Source of the DNA: Bythopirellula sp.
GTDB lineage: Bacteria; Planctomycetota; Planctomycetia; Pirellulales; Lacipirellulaceae
NCBI GenBank assembly: GCA_028285205.1
Contig: JANQQA010000142.1
Coordinates: 44,290 to 108,289, forward strand
Reading direction: 5' to 3'
DNA length: 64,000 nucleotides
Of this stretch, positions 52,782 through 62,478 are shown in pieces (position 1 is the stretch's first letter; each line of letters starts with the position of its first letter). Below the pieces are notes generated by a model that saw nothing but the letters and a program-made list of their open reading frames with translations, was not told where the DNA came from and ran no database searches. A program made the translations under genes and the position numbers.

Positions 52782-53852
52782 TGTGTTTTTCCCAGGCTTG
52801 GCAGGCACCTTGAAGGACCGCGATGCACCTGCGGACCTCGCACCTTGGAGCGAATTAGTCGGCTGTTTCAGAAGGAAACGCCATCGGCAGGGTCGAGCGA
52901 CACACAAAGTAAGAAAAACGGAAGATTTCTGCTTCGCAGAGAATCGGAACTGCGATTGCGGTTCCTAGGACGACTGCGCCGAGCCTCGCTTGGGCACACA
53001 AACTACGCGGAATGTACTCGCGCCAACGCTGGTTGTTTTCTTGACTCCCGCGGTGAGAGGACGTGTTGAACGTCGCGCAATAAGTGTAGCAGCCCCAAAC
53101 GCGGCACCCGCTGATCGTCACCACTGCGACACACCGATTCGCTCAATGGTGACTGGGCGTTGTAATCTTCATCCAAAAGGCAACGCAACAAAGGGATCTG
53201 TGTCGATTGAGCACTGCTTCAGTTTCCAACGGAGGAGAATTTCTTCGCTTGTGGTTGGGAATCGTTTCGATAAATGATTCTGATCGCGCTAACTCGGTTT
53301 CGCATCCAGTAGCGCGGAGGAATCTGTTGCAAATCTGATGGCGCGGGCGGATCGAGAATTTTCTGAGAGTAAATCTCTTTGACCACAGCATAGAGTAACG
53401 ACTCTACTTCGACTCTAAGTCATCGATTCCAAAAGAGATGGTGATCTTCGAGGCGCGCAAGCCGGTGCAAAAAACACGGAGGTCTCCGCCATCGAATTCA
53501 TTTTGGGACCTGCGCTCGTAAGCAAAGTTGGTCCAACGGGCTTCGGTATCAGATCTCGCAACCCGACGGCGGTCACACGACCGCTACGATTACTTCCTCG
53601 CTGTTTTGCTCAGTCGCTGCACTATAATCGCGTCATTCTTTGTCGGCGTAAACTACGAATGATGTAATTGGCGACTTGCGACCAGGGGTGACTGCTGAGA
53701 TTCGCCAGACGTCCCTCGACATTTGTGCACAAAATGCTGGCTACGTTAGCACGGTCACATGACTTACGCGGTAAGAATAGTGTAACTTCAAACCACCAAC
53801 AACTACCTAGGCAAGTCCATGTTGGCAGAAAATGAACCAGTGCGACAATTCA
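52782..53852. other. Long intergenic stretch without recognised genes
   Basis: About 1.07 kb on which every open frame is short, basic and without a ribosome site. It must hold the promoter of the 52781 gene and the end of the GH10 transcript. No tRNA, terminator or repeat was recognised. Confidence 0.5.
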
Positions 53853-55925
53853 TCACGATCTAATAGGATCTATCCCCCGGTGCATCGCGACGAACGACAT
53901 TCCCAGTAGTGCAAGTATTATTGATGTGGCGTGAGGTTCCGGCACCGTCCCCGCGGCGTGTGGTCGAGCAAGACTTTCGCTGAGTTGCGTCTGCCACAGT
54001 AAGAATTCTGGTCCCGCAAGATCTAGTCCATAGCGCACCTGCCAGCCCAATGCCGGGTGCGTTAGGTCATCGTGATCGACGTCGCCGTCTCCATCGAAGT
54101 CCGCTGCATCTGGGATCACGACGATCCAATCCAGACCGTCAGCGGAGATCATTTGCTGTGTAGTCCAAGTTTGTCCCTGCAAGTCAACGGTGATGTCGTG
54201 GAGCCCTCGGAAAACCCGCTCAATAACTTCACCATTCGCGTCCGTTGCCAACGACTCGTTCGTCCACCACTCGTCAAACACCAAATCTAGGATCGCTTGG
54301 TCGACTGGTAAAATTTCAGCATTCGAATCTGCGGCTGCGTCCAGTATTGAAGAGCCCCAGGTAATGAACGAATCGGTTGCGTCGTGAGCGAAAATCGCGG
54401 TCAGAAAGTCACGAGTAAACTGTTCGCGCAACGCATGATCTTCAGAACTGTACGTAAACTCCGTAATCTTGACATCTAAATCGAAGGCTGCAAAACGATC
54501 TAGGATCTGCCACAATTTTTCGGGGCCTGTGAGTCGAGAATCGTCAAAATGCGACTGGAAGCCCAGTCCGTCAATCGCAGCACCGTTGTCAAGCAAGTAG
54601 CTGACGCTGTCGAACAGCGACTGATGAGCGGAGCTGTCGGTATTGCCTGATGAAGCCAAGATATTGAATTCGTTGAGATAAAGCTTCGCGGACGGGTTGG
54701 CGGCACGGGCAGCGTTGAACCAGTCGATCATTACACTGTCGCCGAAGATGTCCATTAGTTCGTGGTTGTCGCGAATCTCGTTGATGACATCCCAATCAAC
54801 AAGTTTGCCTTCCGTAGCCATTCCAATATCTGCAATATGATCTAGAACCGCTTGTCGCATCTCACTGTCTAGCTCAGCCTTACGCGTCTGACTTGTGGAG
54901 AAATCGTGGTATTCGTCCAACCTCGCTCTCATCGACTGTGGCAAGTGCGAGTAGGAAGGCCATACCATCACGTGCCCGCGCATGGTCATACCGTTCGATG
55001 CGGCCCAATCGAGTGCGTCAAGAGAAATCTGCTGCGAGAAATTCGAGCCCCAATTACCTTCCCAAGGCGGCCACTTTAGATCATTGAAGAATGTTCCTGT
55101 GTTGAACAACTCAGCCGCTTTCTGCTGATATGCGATATTGGCTGGTGAAGTACTCGTAAGCCGAACTCCGCTCATTGCGGAACCAAAGCCGTATTCATGT
55201 TCGACCATCTCGACGGTCACATGAGCTCCAGTCACGGGCACGCCTGCCGTAGTGCGAACCTGCACTCGTAGGTCGGCTTTTCGATTCCGATCGATTCGCG
55301 TCACCGCTTCCGCTCTCCAAGGAGCGTCAGGTTCGTACCCGACATAGGGAGCTGGAGCTGCCGCGGTGTTAGACACTTTCAGATTGTCAAACTCGATGTC
55401 AAACGGCCCTGGTGAACCCCATTGCCCTTCGATCTGCCAATTTACGATACTCGACAAGTCGGGTAAAACGTCGACGAATTGTCCTGAGTTGCCGTCATAT
55501 ACGGCGTCGGGATTGCTCAACGTATTAAGCGATGTCAGGCTGACGGGCGTTCCGGGGTCAAGCTCTCCGACATTCACCTTCCAGCGCGCGGACAGGTTGT
55601 TTGAATCGACGAGATTGACTTGAAAGAAGTCTACCTGATTCGCAGACCCTGGAATAATGTCAACGACAATTCGCGCATCGGTCAGTGAGGAAAAGTCATG
55701 CGACTCAACTTCGACACCCGCTCCCCAGCCATCCGTAGTATCAGTGATGTGCGTCGTCTGTGGACCCGAGGACTGAACGAATCCACCGTAGGTATAGCTG
55801 AATGGATCGGCATTGAAATCCGAGAGCAGGACTTCTGTCGCGCGCGAAATGCTGACGTCAAAAGCCTGACTAAAGCCTACGACGATTGGCAAAAGCAAGA
55901 GCACTACGTTTCGAATGATTTGCAT
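53853..55925 (-). CDS. PEP-CTERM GH10 endo-beta-1,4-xylanase
   Basis: A 690-residue secreted enzyme. Residues 1-29 signal; 30-190 a CBM-like beta-sandwich (ATEVLLSDFNADPFSYTYGGF ... PGPFDIEFDNLKVSN); ~205-545 GH10 barrel preceded by a VRTTAGVPVTGAHVTVEM linker. GH10 signatures: FNDLKWPPWEGNW, MRGHVMVWPSYSHLP, DWDVINEIRDN with acid/base E383, and VKITEFTYSS with nucleophile E489. A short variant dockerin-like stretch (DFDGDGDVDHDDLTHPALGWQ) and VPEPHATSIILALLGMSFVAMHRG end the protein. It should cut xylan at the cell surface. It is separated from the upstream gene by a strong hairpin, so it probably has its own promoter. Confidence 0.92.
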   Translation of the reverse strand: MQIIRNVVLLLLPIVVGFSQAFDVSISRATEVLLSDFNADPFSYTYGGFVQSSGPQTTHITDTTDGWGAGVEVESHDFSSLTDARIVVDIIPGSANQVDFFQVNLVDSNNLSARWKVNVGELDPGTPVSLTSLNTLSNPDAVYDGNSGQFVDVLPDLSSIVNWQIEGQWGSPGPFDIEFDNLKVSNTAAAPAPYVGYEPDAPWRAEAVTRIDRNRKADLRVQVRTTAGVPVTGAHVTVEMVEHEYGFGSAMSGVRLTSTSPANIAYQQKAAELFNTGTFFNDLKWPPWEGNWGSNFSQQISLDALDWAASNGMTMRGHVMVWPSYSHLPQSMRARLDEYHDFSTSQTRKAELDSEMRQAVLDHIADIGMATEGKLVDWDVINEIRDNHELMDIFGDSVMIDWFNAARAANPSAKLYLNEFNILASSGNTDSSAHQSLFDSVSYLLDNGAAIDGLGFQSHFDDSRLTGPEKLWQILDRFAAFDLDVKITEFTYSSEDHALREQFTRDFLTAIFAHDATDSFITWGSSILDAAADSNAEILPVDQAILDLVFDEWWTNESLATDANGEVIERVFRGLHDITVDLQGQTWTTQQMISADGLDWIVVIPDAADFDGDGDVDHDDLTHPALGWQVRYGLDLAGPEFLLWQTQLSESLARPHAAGTVPEPHATSIILALLGMSFVAMHRGIDPIRS

Positions 55926-56156
55926 CAGAACTTATCATGGGGATGACGAATCGTAGACTGACGACGGTACTCGCATTGGACTCCAGACGTTGATTGTTGG
56001 AGCATGCGCCACGGATCGCGATACACTATGTATCGTTCTTTGATCTCTCCGATCAGAGTTCACCCTCGCACTGGGTTTGCAATGCCGTGCATAACGGACG
56101 ACGTCCTCGAATTACGGGCCGAACGCAGTTATCAACGAACGAAAAGTGGTAAACGA

Positions 56157-56200
56157 AGCGGCTGGCCTGCCCCGGCAAATGTGTTCGCCGGCCAGCCGCT
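56157..56200 (-). terminator. Strong hairpin terminator
   Basis: AGCGGCTGGCC (56157-56167) and GGCCAGCCGCT (56190-56200) form a perfect 11-bp stem with further inner pairing (CCGGC/GCCGG). On the minus strand it lies 59 nt past the stop of the 56260 gene and is followed by a T-containing tract (TCGTTTACCACTTTTCG). It should separate that gene from the xylanase. The rest of 55926-56259 holds no gene. Confidence 0.65.
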
Positions 56201-56259
56201 CGATTGCTGGTGTTGCCAATTGAATTGGAGCTTGAACCGTGGATTGGCAATCCCAACGC

Positions 56260-56898
56260 CTAGCGCCGACGCAACAATCCGAGTGTCCCGAATGTCACGG
56301 ACAGGATGCCAAGCGTCGCTGGCTCGGGAACATTCCAAAATCTGATGTTGTCGATCGTCGTCGCAATCTCACTAGGACCTCCCGCATCGCCACCTTGTGC
56401 AGTCATTATCAGCTGTGCCCAAGTGCTGCTGCTGGTGAGTCCACCTTTGTACCCCTCTGCAGCTAAGTCCCAGGTGACGGTGCTCGTGCCGACCGGAACA
56501 TCGCCGCCGCGCTGATTCCAATTCAAACCATCACCCTGCATGATGAAGAACACTTGCCGCCACTCCGCAGTCGACGGAACCGTAACGTCATACGAGACAA
56601 AGTCATACGTCGCAACCAATTCGGCCAATTCGGTACCACCATCTTGGGAGAGAATTGTATTCCACGTGTTGGGATGGTTGATTTGCAAGGCATAAGTGCC
56701 GTCAGTCGCTCCGTCGGTAGTAAAGCTCTGTGAATTGCCGCCGGGGATGATGTCGGCGGCGATAGCTGTCGTATAGTCATTCTCAAAACTTGAGAGGGTT
56801 GTTGCAGAGGATCGATCCACACAAAGCAAGAGCACTAGAGTTGCGAGTGAAAGTGTACGAATCGTTAGTCCTAGCGAATCACTGAATACCGAGATCAT
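56260..56898 (-). CDS. PEP-CTERM protein with sandwich module shared with 58258
   Basis: A 212-residue exported protein; ATG 56898 has AAAGG 9 nt upstream and gives a signal peptide (LTIRTLSLATLVLLLCVDRSSA). The single domain (LSSFENDYTTAI ... IDNIRFWN) is a CBM-like jelly-roll with the run ALQINHPNTWNTIL, WRQVFFIMQGDGLNWNQ and ATTIDNIRFW. The same module with the same order is in the 58258 protein and, more distantly, the 'F-D-N-L' end occurs in the xylanase N-domain. Ends VPEPATLGILSVTFGTLGLLRRR. Probably a surface carbohydrate-binding protein (inference from fold and context). Confidence 0.82.
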   Translation of the reverse strand: MISVFSDSLGLTIRTLSLATLVLLLCVDRSSATTLSSFENDYTTAIAADIIPGGNSQSFTTDGATDGTYALQINHPNTWNTILSQDGGTELAELVATYDFVSYDVTVPSTAEWRQVFFIMQGDGLNWNQRGGDVPVGTSTVTWDLAAEGYKGGLTSSSTWAQLIMTAQGGDAGGPSEIATTIDNIRFWNVPEPATLGILSVTFGTLGLLRRR

Positions 56899-57032
56899 TA
56901 GTCGAACCTTTCTAAAAGAGAACTGCATGAAAAAAGTCTGCTGTCGACGCACTTGCTTCAAGCTTTCAGATAAGACACCCATCAAATCACGCTTTCCTGT
57001 CTGTCATGGCGTACGCTGCCCTTCACTACCAT

Positions 57033-58178
57033 TCAAAAATCGCCGCTATCAATGACTGCACCATCACTTCTGTTTCCAAGCCGGTCAAAGACAAAGGGGT
57101 CGATGTCATAAGAAATCAAATGCACGGATCCGTCAGCAAAGACGGAATTGAAGCCGGTCGTGTGGGCAGAGCCGAAGTTATAGACGCTGTTTGATTCTCC
57201 GTACAACGCATTATTACTTTGCAAGATAGGATCAGAGTCGGAGAACGGCTCCATGCATGTCGAGCGCATCGAGTCGGGATCCCATCCGTCAGACCAACCT
57301 CGATCATCGGACCAACTTCCACCATCATAAAGATCTATTCGCACCAGCTTTTCGCCAACGGCCATAGTATTACTTAGCCCGTCTTCAACCATTGCCGGCC
57401 GAATAGTCGGAGTCGTGTTGTGAGTTCGACGTTTCGTAACCTTATTCCACGGCGTGCGGACGATCACACCCGCCCATTCGCGATCATCGGGCACCTCCCA
57501 GGTATTTTGCTGCGGAAAGAGGAAGAAGGAATTCCGTCGCATCTTCAGCGGATCATCAGGATTGATGGCGCGCCTTGACGGTTCCATATCGAGTGGCCAG
57601 TACCCGCAGGGATTTGCCCCGACGTAGTCGGAAAGGATCGCTATTCCGCCGTCCGGCGTGTGGTCAGATTCCGTCGCTCCACGCCCACGCGAGGGGCAAA
57701 TATAGATACCGACAACCGAACGTTGAATCTGCTCCGTGGTGTTGAGACCGTGAATCGCGTCCTGTTCAAGGTAAGGCAATATCTGAAACCCCCAACCAAG
57801 TCCTTGCTTTTCGGGGCCGTACGGCACTCCGGAGCTAAATACATAGTCCTCGATGCGTGGGTGTGGAACATCGCCTCCTGTAGGAAACACCTTCCTAGCG
57901 CTCACAAAGTTATGGAAGGCCAGCCCAACTTGCTTTAGCTTGTTCTTGCAGTCCGTCCGCCTCGCCGCCTCTCGAGCAGATTGGACTGCCGGCAGCAGCA
58001 ATGCGACCAAGACACCTATGATCGCAATAACCACCAGCAGTTCAACGAGCGTGAAGCCGGGACTCTTACGAACTATACAACGACCGCATGCACCGAAACC
58101 CGTTGAGTTCGAATTCCCGCATGAAGGTTTGGTTGCAGCTGTTGGCAGCGAGTACCATCTATGCTTTGGCCCATACAT
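57033..58178 (-). CDS. DUF1559 pseudopilin-like protein
   Basis: A 381-residue protein. GGAGAAATAGC before the ATG at 58178 fixes the start; the frame further up is a shadow of the neighbour. The N-terminus has a 40-residue leader with several cysteines ([16 protein letters not shown]), then [39 protein letters not shown], the pilin-like cleavage site and stem. DUF1559 body: [43 protein letters not shown] and [26 protein letters not shown] (H-x8-D-G type). Located inside the xylan locus between two PEP-CTERM genes, so probably co-regulated with it. Confidence 0.92.
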   Translation of the reverse strand: MYGPKHRWYSLPTAATKPSCGNSNSTGFGACGRCIVRKSPGFTLVELLVVIAIIGVLVALLLPAVQSAREAARRTDCKNKLKQVGLAFHNFVSARKVFPTGGDVPHPRIEDYVFSSGVPYGPEKQGLGWGFQILPYLEQDAIHGLNTTEQIQRSVVGIYICPSRGRGATESDHTPDGGIAILSDYVGANPCGYWPLDMEPSRRAINPDDPLKMRRNSFFLFPQQNTWEVPDDREWAGVIVRTPWNKVTKRRTHNTTPTIRPAMVEDGLSNTMAVGEKLVRIDLYDGGSWSDDRGWSDGWDPDSMRSTCMEPFSDSDPILQSNNALYGESNSVYNFGSAHTTGFNSVFADGSVHLISYDIDPFVFDRLGNRSDGAVIDSGDF

Positions 58179-58257
58179 GCTATTTCTCCAAGGACGAGTC
58201 GCTTTCAAACACAACGGGAGAAGAGAAGAATAAGTCGACACCAGACAGTTATGTCGC

Positions 58258-59220
58258 TCAGCGTCGAATACGCGCTGCCGAAAGCCCAATGGCTGCGACA
58301 AGCATTGCCAAGGTCGAAGGCTCGGGCACAGCACCAACAGCAGGTGTGGCGCCAGTAAATTGTTGCTGCCATGCGAGGTAGTCACTACCGTCAGAATCGC
58401 CATCGCCGTCGGCGTCGGCTATGCCGTCAACGTCGGCACCGTAGTCTGATTGCCACAACGCAAGGTCGTCGCCATCAATAACCGTATCGTCATTGAAGTC
58501 CGCATCCGGACCGCCCACGAACCTAAGGTTGTCGATCACAGTCGCGACTCGCGATTCTCCAGTCAGGTCTTGTCCCTGGAAGATCAGGTGAATTTGCCAC
58601 CATGTATTCTCAACATCAGGAAGACTATCAATTGCCGCTTGCTTCCAGTTTGCTGAACCATCGCCGTTGGGATCGGCGAGATCGATTGACACATTCGTCG
58701 TGACGTACGGGTCAAATCCGGTCCCTGCATCCAAATCGATTCCAACTTGAGACCACCCGAGGCCGTTGCCTTGCATAACAAAGAACAGCTGTCGCCACGA
58801 AGTGTTAAAGCCATCTACTGTGACGTCCAATTCAAACGTGTCGCTGTTGGCAACCAATTCCATGAGCTGACCGCCATCCAGCTGCAAGGAATGCGTCCAC
58901 CCAGTATTATGTGTCACTTCCAATGCCTCCAAACCTTGAGTGACACCACGATCATCAACAAATGCAAAATCTGCATTTGCGGGATCCCCGATCGGATTCC
59001 ATTCCAACCCGATTGAGCTACCAAAATCCCCTTCATATCCTGAGATGAATGTATCTGCCGGTGCATCCGAACAGAACAGCCCCCCCACAACAATTGCCGA
59101 CAACACAATCGGAAATCGATACCAACGCGCTTGAGACGCCCGCATCTTACGCGAGTTCCTTGGTACAGCTTCGGAGACGAGTGACTCTAGTAATGAAAAT
59201 GACTTCTCTAGAGCGAACAT
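58258..59220 (-). CDS. PEP-CTERM/dockerin protein with sandwich module
   Basis: A 320-residue exported protein with a long N-region before the signal helix ([21 protein letters not shown]). The module matches 56260: [45 protein letters not shown] and [13 protein letters not shown]. Then come a paired dockerin-like segment ([36 protein letters not shown]) and [23 protein letters not shown]. The gene lies directly downstream of the LacI gene (64 nt) and upstream of a DUF1559 gene (79 nt), in one leftward run. Likely a surface polysaccharide-binding protein. Confidence 0.86.
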   Translation of the reverse strand: MFALEKSFSLLESLVSEAVPRNSRKMRASQARWYRFPIVLSAIVVGGLFCSDAPADTFISGYEGDFGSSIGLEWNPIGDPANADFAFVDDRGVTQGLEALEVTHNTGWTHSLQLDGGQLMELVANSDTFELDVTVDGFNTSWRQLFFVMQGNGLGWSQVGIDLDAGTGFDPYVTTNVSIDLADPNGDGSANWKQAAIDSLPDVENTWWQIHLIFQGQDLTGESRVATVIDNLRFVGGPDADFNDDTVIDGDDLALWQSDYGADVDGIADADGDGDSDGSDYLAWQQQFTGATPAVGAVPEPSTLAMLVAAIGLSAARIRR

Positions 59221-59284
59221 GACGAATTGCCTTTCTTGCGAGTAGTGGTAGTTGTAGATCTGGTACTTGTGGCGACACTTTGCA

Positions 59285-60295
59285 TCAGCGATCAGGTGCC
59301 GGACCGGTTGATCCTCGTACGATAAGCTTAGGCTTGATTGTCCTCACTACGCTCTCACAGCTGGTTGCTTTCGGCCCGATGGTTTTGAGGATCAATTCAG
59401 CACCGAGCTTTCCAATCCTCTCCGCGTCAAAGGCGACGGTCGTCAATGGAGGTGTCATATACTTTGTGCTAAACATGTCGTTGAATCCTAGAATGCTGAT
59501 GTCACGCGGAATGCCGACGCCATATTGCCACATCGCGTGACACAGCAACGTCGCTTCCAAGTTGCTATAACATAAGACTCCTGTGGGACGGGAATCGCCG
59601 CTAACAAGTAGCGAGACCGCCTCTTCCTCTGGCACGAAAATGAGCTCCTTTGCTTCGAGACCTTGTCCATGTTCCGATGCCGCTGCTCCGTAACCTCGAC
59701 GGCGCTCATGGACACTACAGTGTTGCTTGACCGATTCATGCACATAGTAGAGTAATTGTCGATGCCCAAGCTTCAGCAGATGTCGTGTAGCGGCGTAGGC
59801 GCCCGCGTAATCGTCGACCAACACTTGACTAAGCGAAGCGTCCGAGTCATCTGCGAGTGCAACAACTCCAACATTGCTCTCTGCTAGTGCCGAGCTCACG
59901 CGCTCGTGCAATGGCTGAAACGTTACAGCGCCATCGATTTGGCCGCCGCGAATGATATCTTCCCACCCATCGTTCCCACCGAGCGGCACGAACACCAAGT
60001 GATAGCCATCTTCTTGCAGAGCGCCCACCAGGCTATTAATAACCTGCGTATTGACTCCTTCAAACAACCAGCGATCGGAGCTGTACAAAAGACCGATACC
60101 ATGCGTTACACCTCGTGATAACGCCCGTGCACGACGGTTGGTGCGATACCCAAGTTCCTTCGCGATCCTTCGCACTCTGTTGGCCGTCTCAGCGCTACGT
60201 TCCTGCACCTCTTTGACGTCGCCGCGCATGATTCTTGCAACGGTCGAGCTCGAGACGCCAGCTCGCTCAGCCACTTCATAGATCGTTACGGGCAT
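59285..60295 (-). CDS. LacI-family transcriptional regulator
   Basis: A 336-residue repressor-type protein. Residues 1-60 carry the LacI helix-turn-helix and hinge: MPVTIYEVAERAGVSSSTVARIMRG and RRIAKELGYRTNRRARALSRG. The rest is a periplasmic-binding-protein-like sensor: HGIGLLYSSDRWLFEGVN, EDGYHLVFVPLGGND, LVDDYAGAYAATRHLLKLGHRQLLY, YSNLEATLLCHAM and PRDISILGFNDMFSTKYMTPPLTTVAFD. It is transcribed divergently from the GH9 gene and leads the leftward DUF1559/PEP-CTERM run, so it most likely controls the cellulose/xylan locus and itself. Ligand presumably a xylo- or cello-oligosaccharide. Confidence 0.93.
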   Translation of the reverse strand: MPVTIYEVAERAGVSSSTVARIMRGDVKEVQERSAETANRVRRIAKELGYRTNRRARALSRGVTHGIGLLYSSDRWLFEGVNTQVINSLVGALQEDGYHLVFVPLGGNDGWEDIIRGGQIDGAVTFQPLHERVSSALAESNVGVVALADDSDASLSQVLVDDYAGAYAATRHLLKLGHRQLLYYVHESVKQHCSVHERRRGYGAAASEHGQGLEAKELIFVPEEEAVSLLVSGDSRPTGVLCYSNLEATLLCHAMWQYGVGIPRDISILGFNDMFSTKYMTPPLTTVAFDAERIGKLGAELILKTIGPKATSCESVVRTIKPKLIVRGSTGPAPDR

Positions 60296-60587
60296 AACCT
60301 GTTCGGAATCCAGATGCGCCAGCCCACTCTGGTAGCTGTACCGTCCGAATCCGCCTTGAGAAAAGAAATCGATGAGAAATTGCCAACGGTGCCAATAATA
60401 ACCCTTCCATCCGCTACTGTCAATAAAATTGCAACGAAAAAGAGGTGTTGGCGGCCGAGAGAGTCAGAATTGATTGCTTATGATGCTTTGAATCAAGGAC
60501 GATGAATCTAGCCTCATTGCGTCTTCCAAGCGGAAATGACGTCAACTCTCTTCGCAGAATGGAGGTAGATAGCTAATCACGGGATAT

Positions 60588-60607
60588 TATCGCCATCGGT
60601 GGCATTA
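60588..60607. promoter_or_regulatory. Candidate LacI operator in divergent region
   Basis: TATCGCCATC-GGTGGCATTA is an imperfect 20-bp inverted repeat (7 of 10 pairs) with the central C-G step typical of LacI operators. It lies in the 440-nt gap between the lacI-type gene and the GH9 gene, 129 nt before the latter's ATG. A perfect TGACGTCA (60537-60544) is nearby. No other gene is visible between 60296 and 60735. Confidence 0.3.
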
Positions 60608-60735
60608 ATTTCCATTCGATAAGTTGACTTTCTTAGTGAATCGCAACAATGACGTGGTACTGAGTAGTACCTAGAGGGCCAACGGGTCGTTTTTCTAATG
60701 AAGTCGCTTGATCTGTTGACAGGAGAGCTGTTTCT

Positions 60736-62478
60736 ATGAATTGCAAACTGGCCATCCGCTCTCTCGCCAGAGGCTTAGGATTAGCTGTTTGCTGGCAGGC
60801 ACTGTGTCACCCAGCGTACGGCAATGAAGGGTTCGAACGGCGTACGGACGTCGAATTAATCCGCGTCAATTCGATCGGTTTCCCACTCGTCGGGGAGAAG
60901 ATGGCGACCATTCTCGGCAAGTGCAGCGAGTTCCGGGTGCAGAATGCGACGTCGAAAGACACAGTATTTCGAGATGAAGTGCGAACGCATCCGACGCTCC
61001 CAAACGTCAACACGGCAGATTTCTCCGATCTTTCAACACCAGGTCGCTACCGAATTGTTGTTGAAGGCATGGGAACTTCTGCCGAATTTGAGATCAACGA
61101 TAGCGTCTTCAACCGCCCATTCTATCGTTGCTTCCATGCCATGTACCTATCGCGGTGCGGGGCAACGGTATATTCGAAGCAAGATGGACACGAGTTTAAG
61201 CACGACGCGTGTCATCTTGCCGACGGGTTACTTGCGCATACGGGCACTAGCAGCGATGGCACCAAAGATGGCGTAGGTGGCTGGCATGATGCGGGCGACT
61301 ATAATAAGTACGTCGTCAACGGCGCATTCACAGCCGGCATGCTGCTCACAGCTTGGGAGCACTTTGCGGGGGCGCTTGAACCGTTGGATTTGCGCATCCC
61401 TGAGTCCGACAACAAGACTCCAGATTTTCTAGACGAAATACGTTGGGAACTTGAGTGGCTGTTGAAGATGCAGAGGCCCGACGGACGCATTTTCCATAAA
61501 CTCTCTGCCCTACGGTTTGGCGGCGCGAAGCTCCCGGAAAATGATGAAGCGAAACGTTACTTCAGTCCGTGGAGTACTGCCGCGACTGCGGACTTCGTCG
61601 CTGTGTTAGCACACGCGTCACGGGTTTATCGCAAGTATGATGCTGAATTCTCAAAGCGTTGTTTGGACGCCGCGAAACTAAGCTACGAAATTCTGAAGCT
61701 TCACGAAGGCGAAGTGACTGCAGACCTCACCAAGTTCTCGACGGGGGCGTATTCCACGACGGACAGAGATGACCGACTGTGGGCGACGTCACAGCTGTGG
61801 GAGTCTACCGGCAAAACTGAGTTTCTTAATGAGTTAGAAGAGCGAATAAGACAGCGATACGATCTACTAGAGGCTTCCGAACCAGCGATCCAGGCTGATT
61901 GGGATTGGAAACAAGTTTCAAACTTGGGCATGTTTACTTATGTTCTTTCGCAGCGACATGGTCGAGACACACGTCTGGTGAATCGACTGACTGCGGATGT
62001 GCTTTCGTCAGCGGACACGATTGTGAATCGATCTGCGAACCATCCTTATGGGCGTCCGCTCGGTGATCGCTATTACTGGGGCTGCAATGGTACCGTCGCG
62101 AGACTAGCGATGAACTTGGAAGTCGCAGATCGCCTGTCGGCACGATCCAGCTACAGGCATACCCAGCTACACGCTTTGAGCCACTTGCTCGGGTGGAACG
62201 ACTACGGACGCAGCTACGTCACGGGCGTGGGCCACCGTCCACCACAGCTTCCGCACGATCGCCGAAGCATGGCCGACAAACTAGTGCCGCCATGGCCAGG
62301 ATACCTAATCGGGGGCCCATGGCCGAAATCAACCGATTGGCAAGACAGCGAACACGACTACAAGACAAACGAGATCGCTATCAACTGGAATGGCGCAATC
62401 GTCTACGCATTAGCCGCGTTCGTCAAAGCAGATACTTTCGCCGCAGATGTGAAGCCGATATATTCTTCGCCCAACTAA
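60736..62478 (+). CDS. GH9 endoglucanase with N-terminal Ig-like domain
   Basis: A 580-residue secreted glycoside hydrolase of family 9. Signal peptide residues 1-29 (ending HPAYG). Residues 38-122 are the CelD_N Ig-like domain (LIRVNSIGFPLVGEKMATI, TPGRYRIVVEG). The (alpha/alpha)6 barrel follows with GGWHDAGDYNKYV (catalytic-base aspartates D185/D188), DEIRWELEWLLKMQRPDG, VTGVGHRPPQLPHDR and EHDYKTNEIAINWNGAIVYALAAF with acid E546. GAGAGC stands 8 nt before the ATG. It has no PEP-CTERM or dockerin and should be freely secreted or periplasmic. It is divergent from a LacI regulator. Confidence 0.93.
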   Translation: MNCKLAIRSLARGLGLAVCWQALCHPAYGNEGFERRTDVELIRVNSIGFPLVGEKMATILGKCSEFRVQNATSKDTVFRDEVRTHPTLPNVNTADFSDLSTPGRYRIVVEGMGTSAEFEINDSVFNRPFYRCFHAMYLSRCGATVYSKQDGHEFKHDACHLADGLLAHTGTSSDGTKDGVGGWHDAGDYNKYVVNGAFTAGMLLTAWEHFAGALEPLDLRIPESDNKTPDFLDEIRWELEWLLKMQRPDGRIFHKLSALRFGGAKLPENDEAKRYFSPWSTAATADFVAVLAHASRVYRKYDAEFSKRCLDAAKLSYEILKLHEGEVTADLTKFSTGAYSTTDRDDRLWATSQLWESTGKTEFLNELEERIRQRYDLLEASEPAIQADWDWKQVSNLGMFTYVLSQRHGRDTRLVNRLTADVLSSADTIVNRSANHPYGRPLGDRYYWGCNGTVARLAMNLEVADRLSARSSYRHTQLHALSHLLGWNDYGRSYVTGVGHRPPQLPHDRRSMADKLVPPWPGYLIGGPWPKSTDWQDSEHDYKTNEIAINWNGAIVYALAAFVKADTFAADVKPIYSSPN

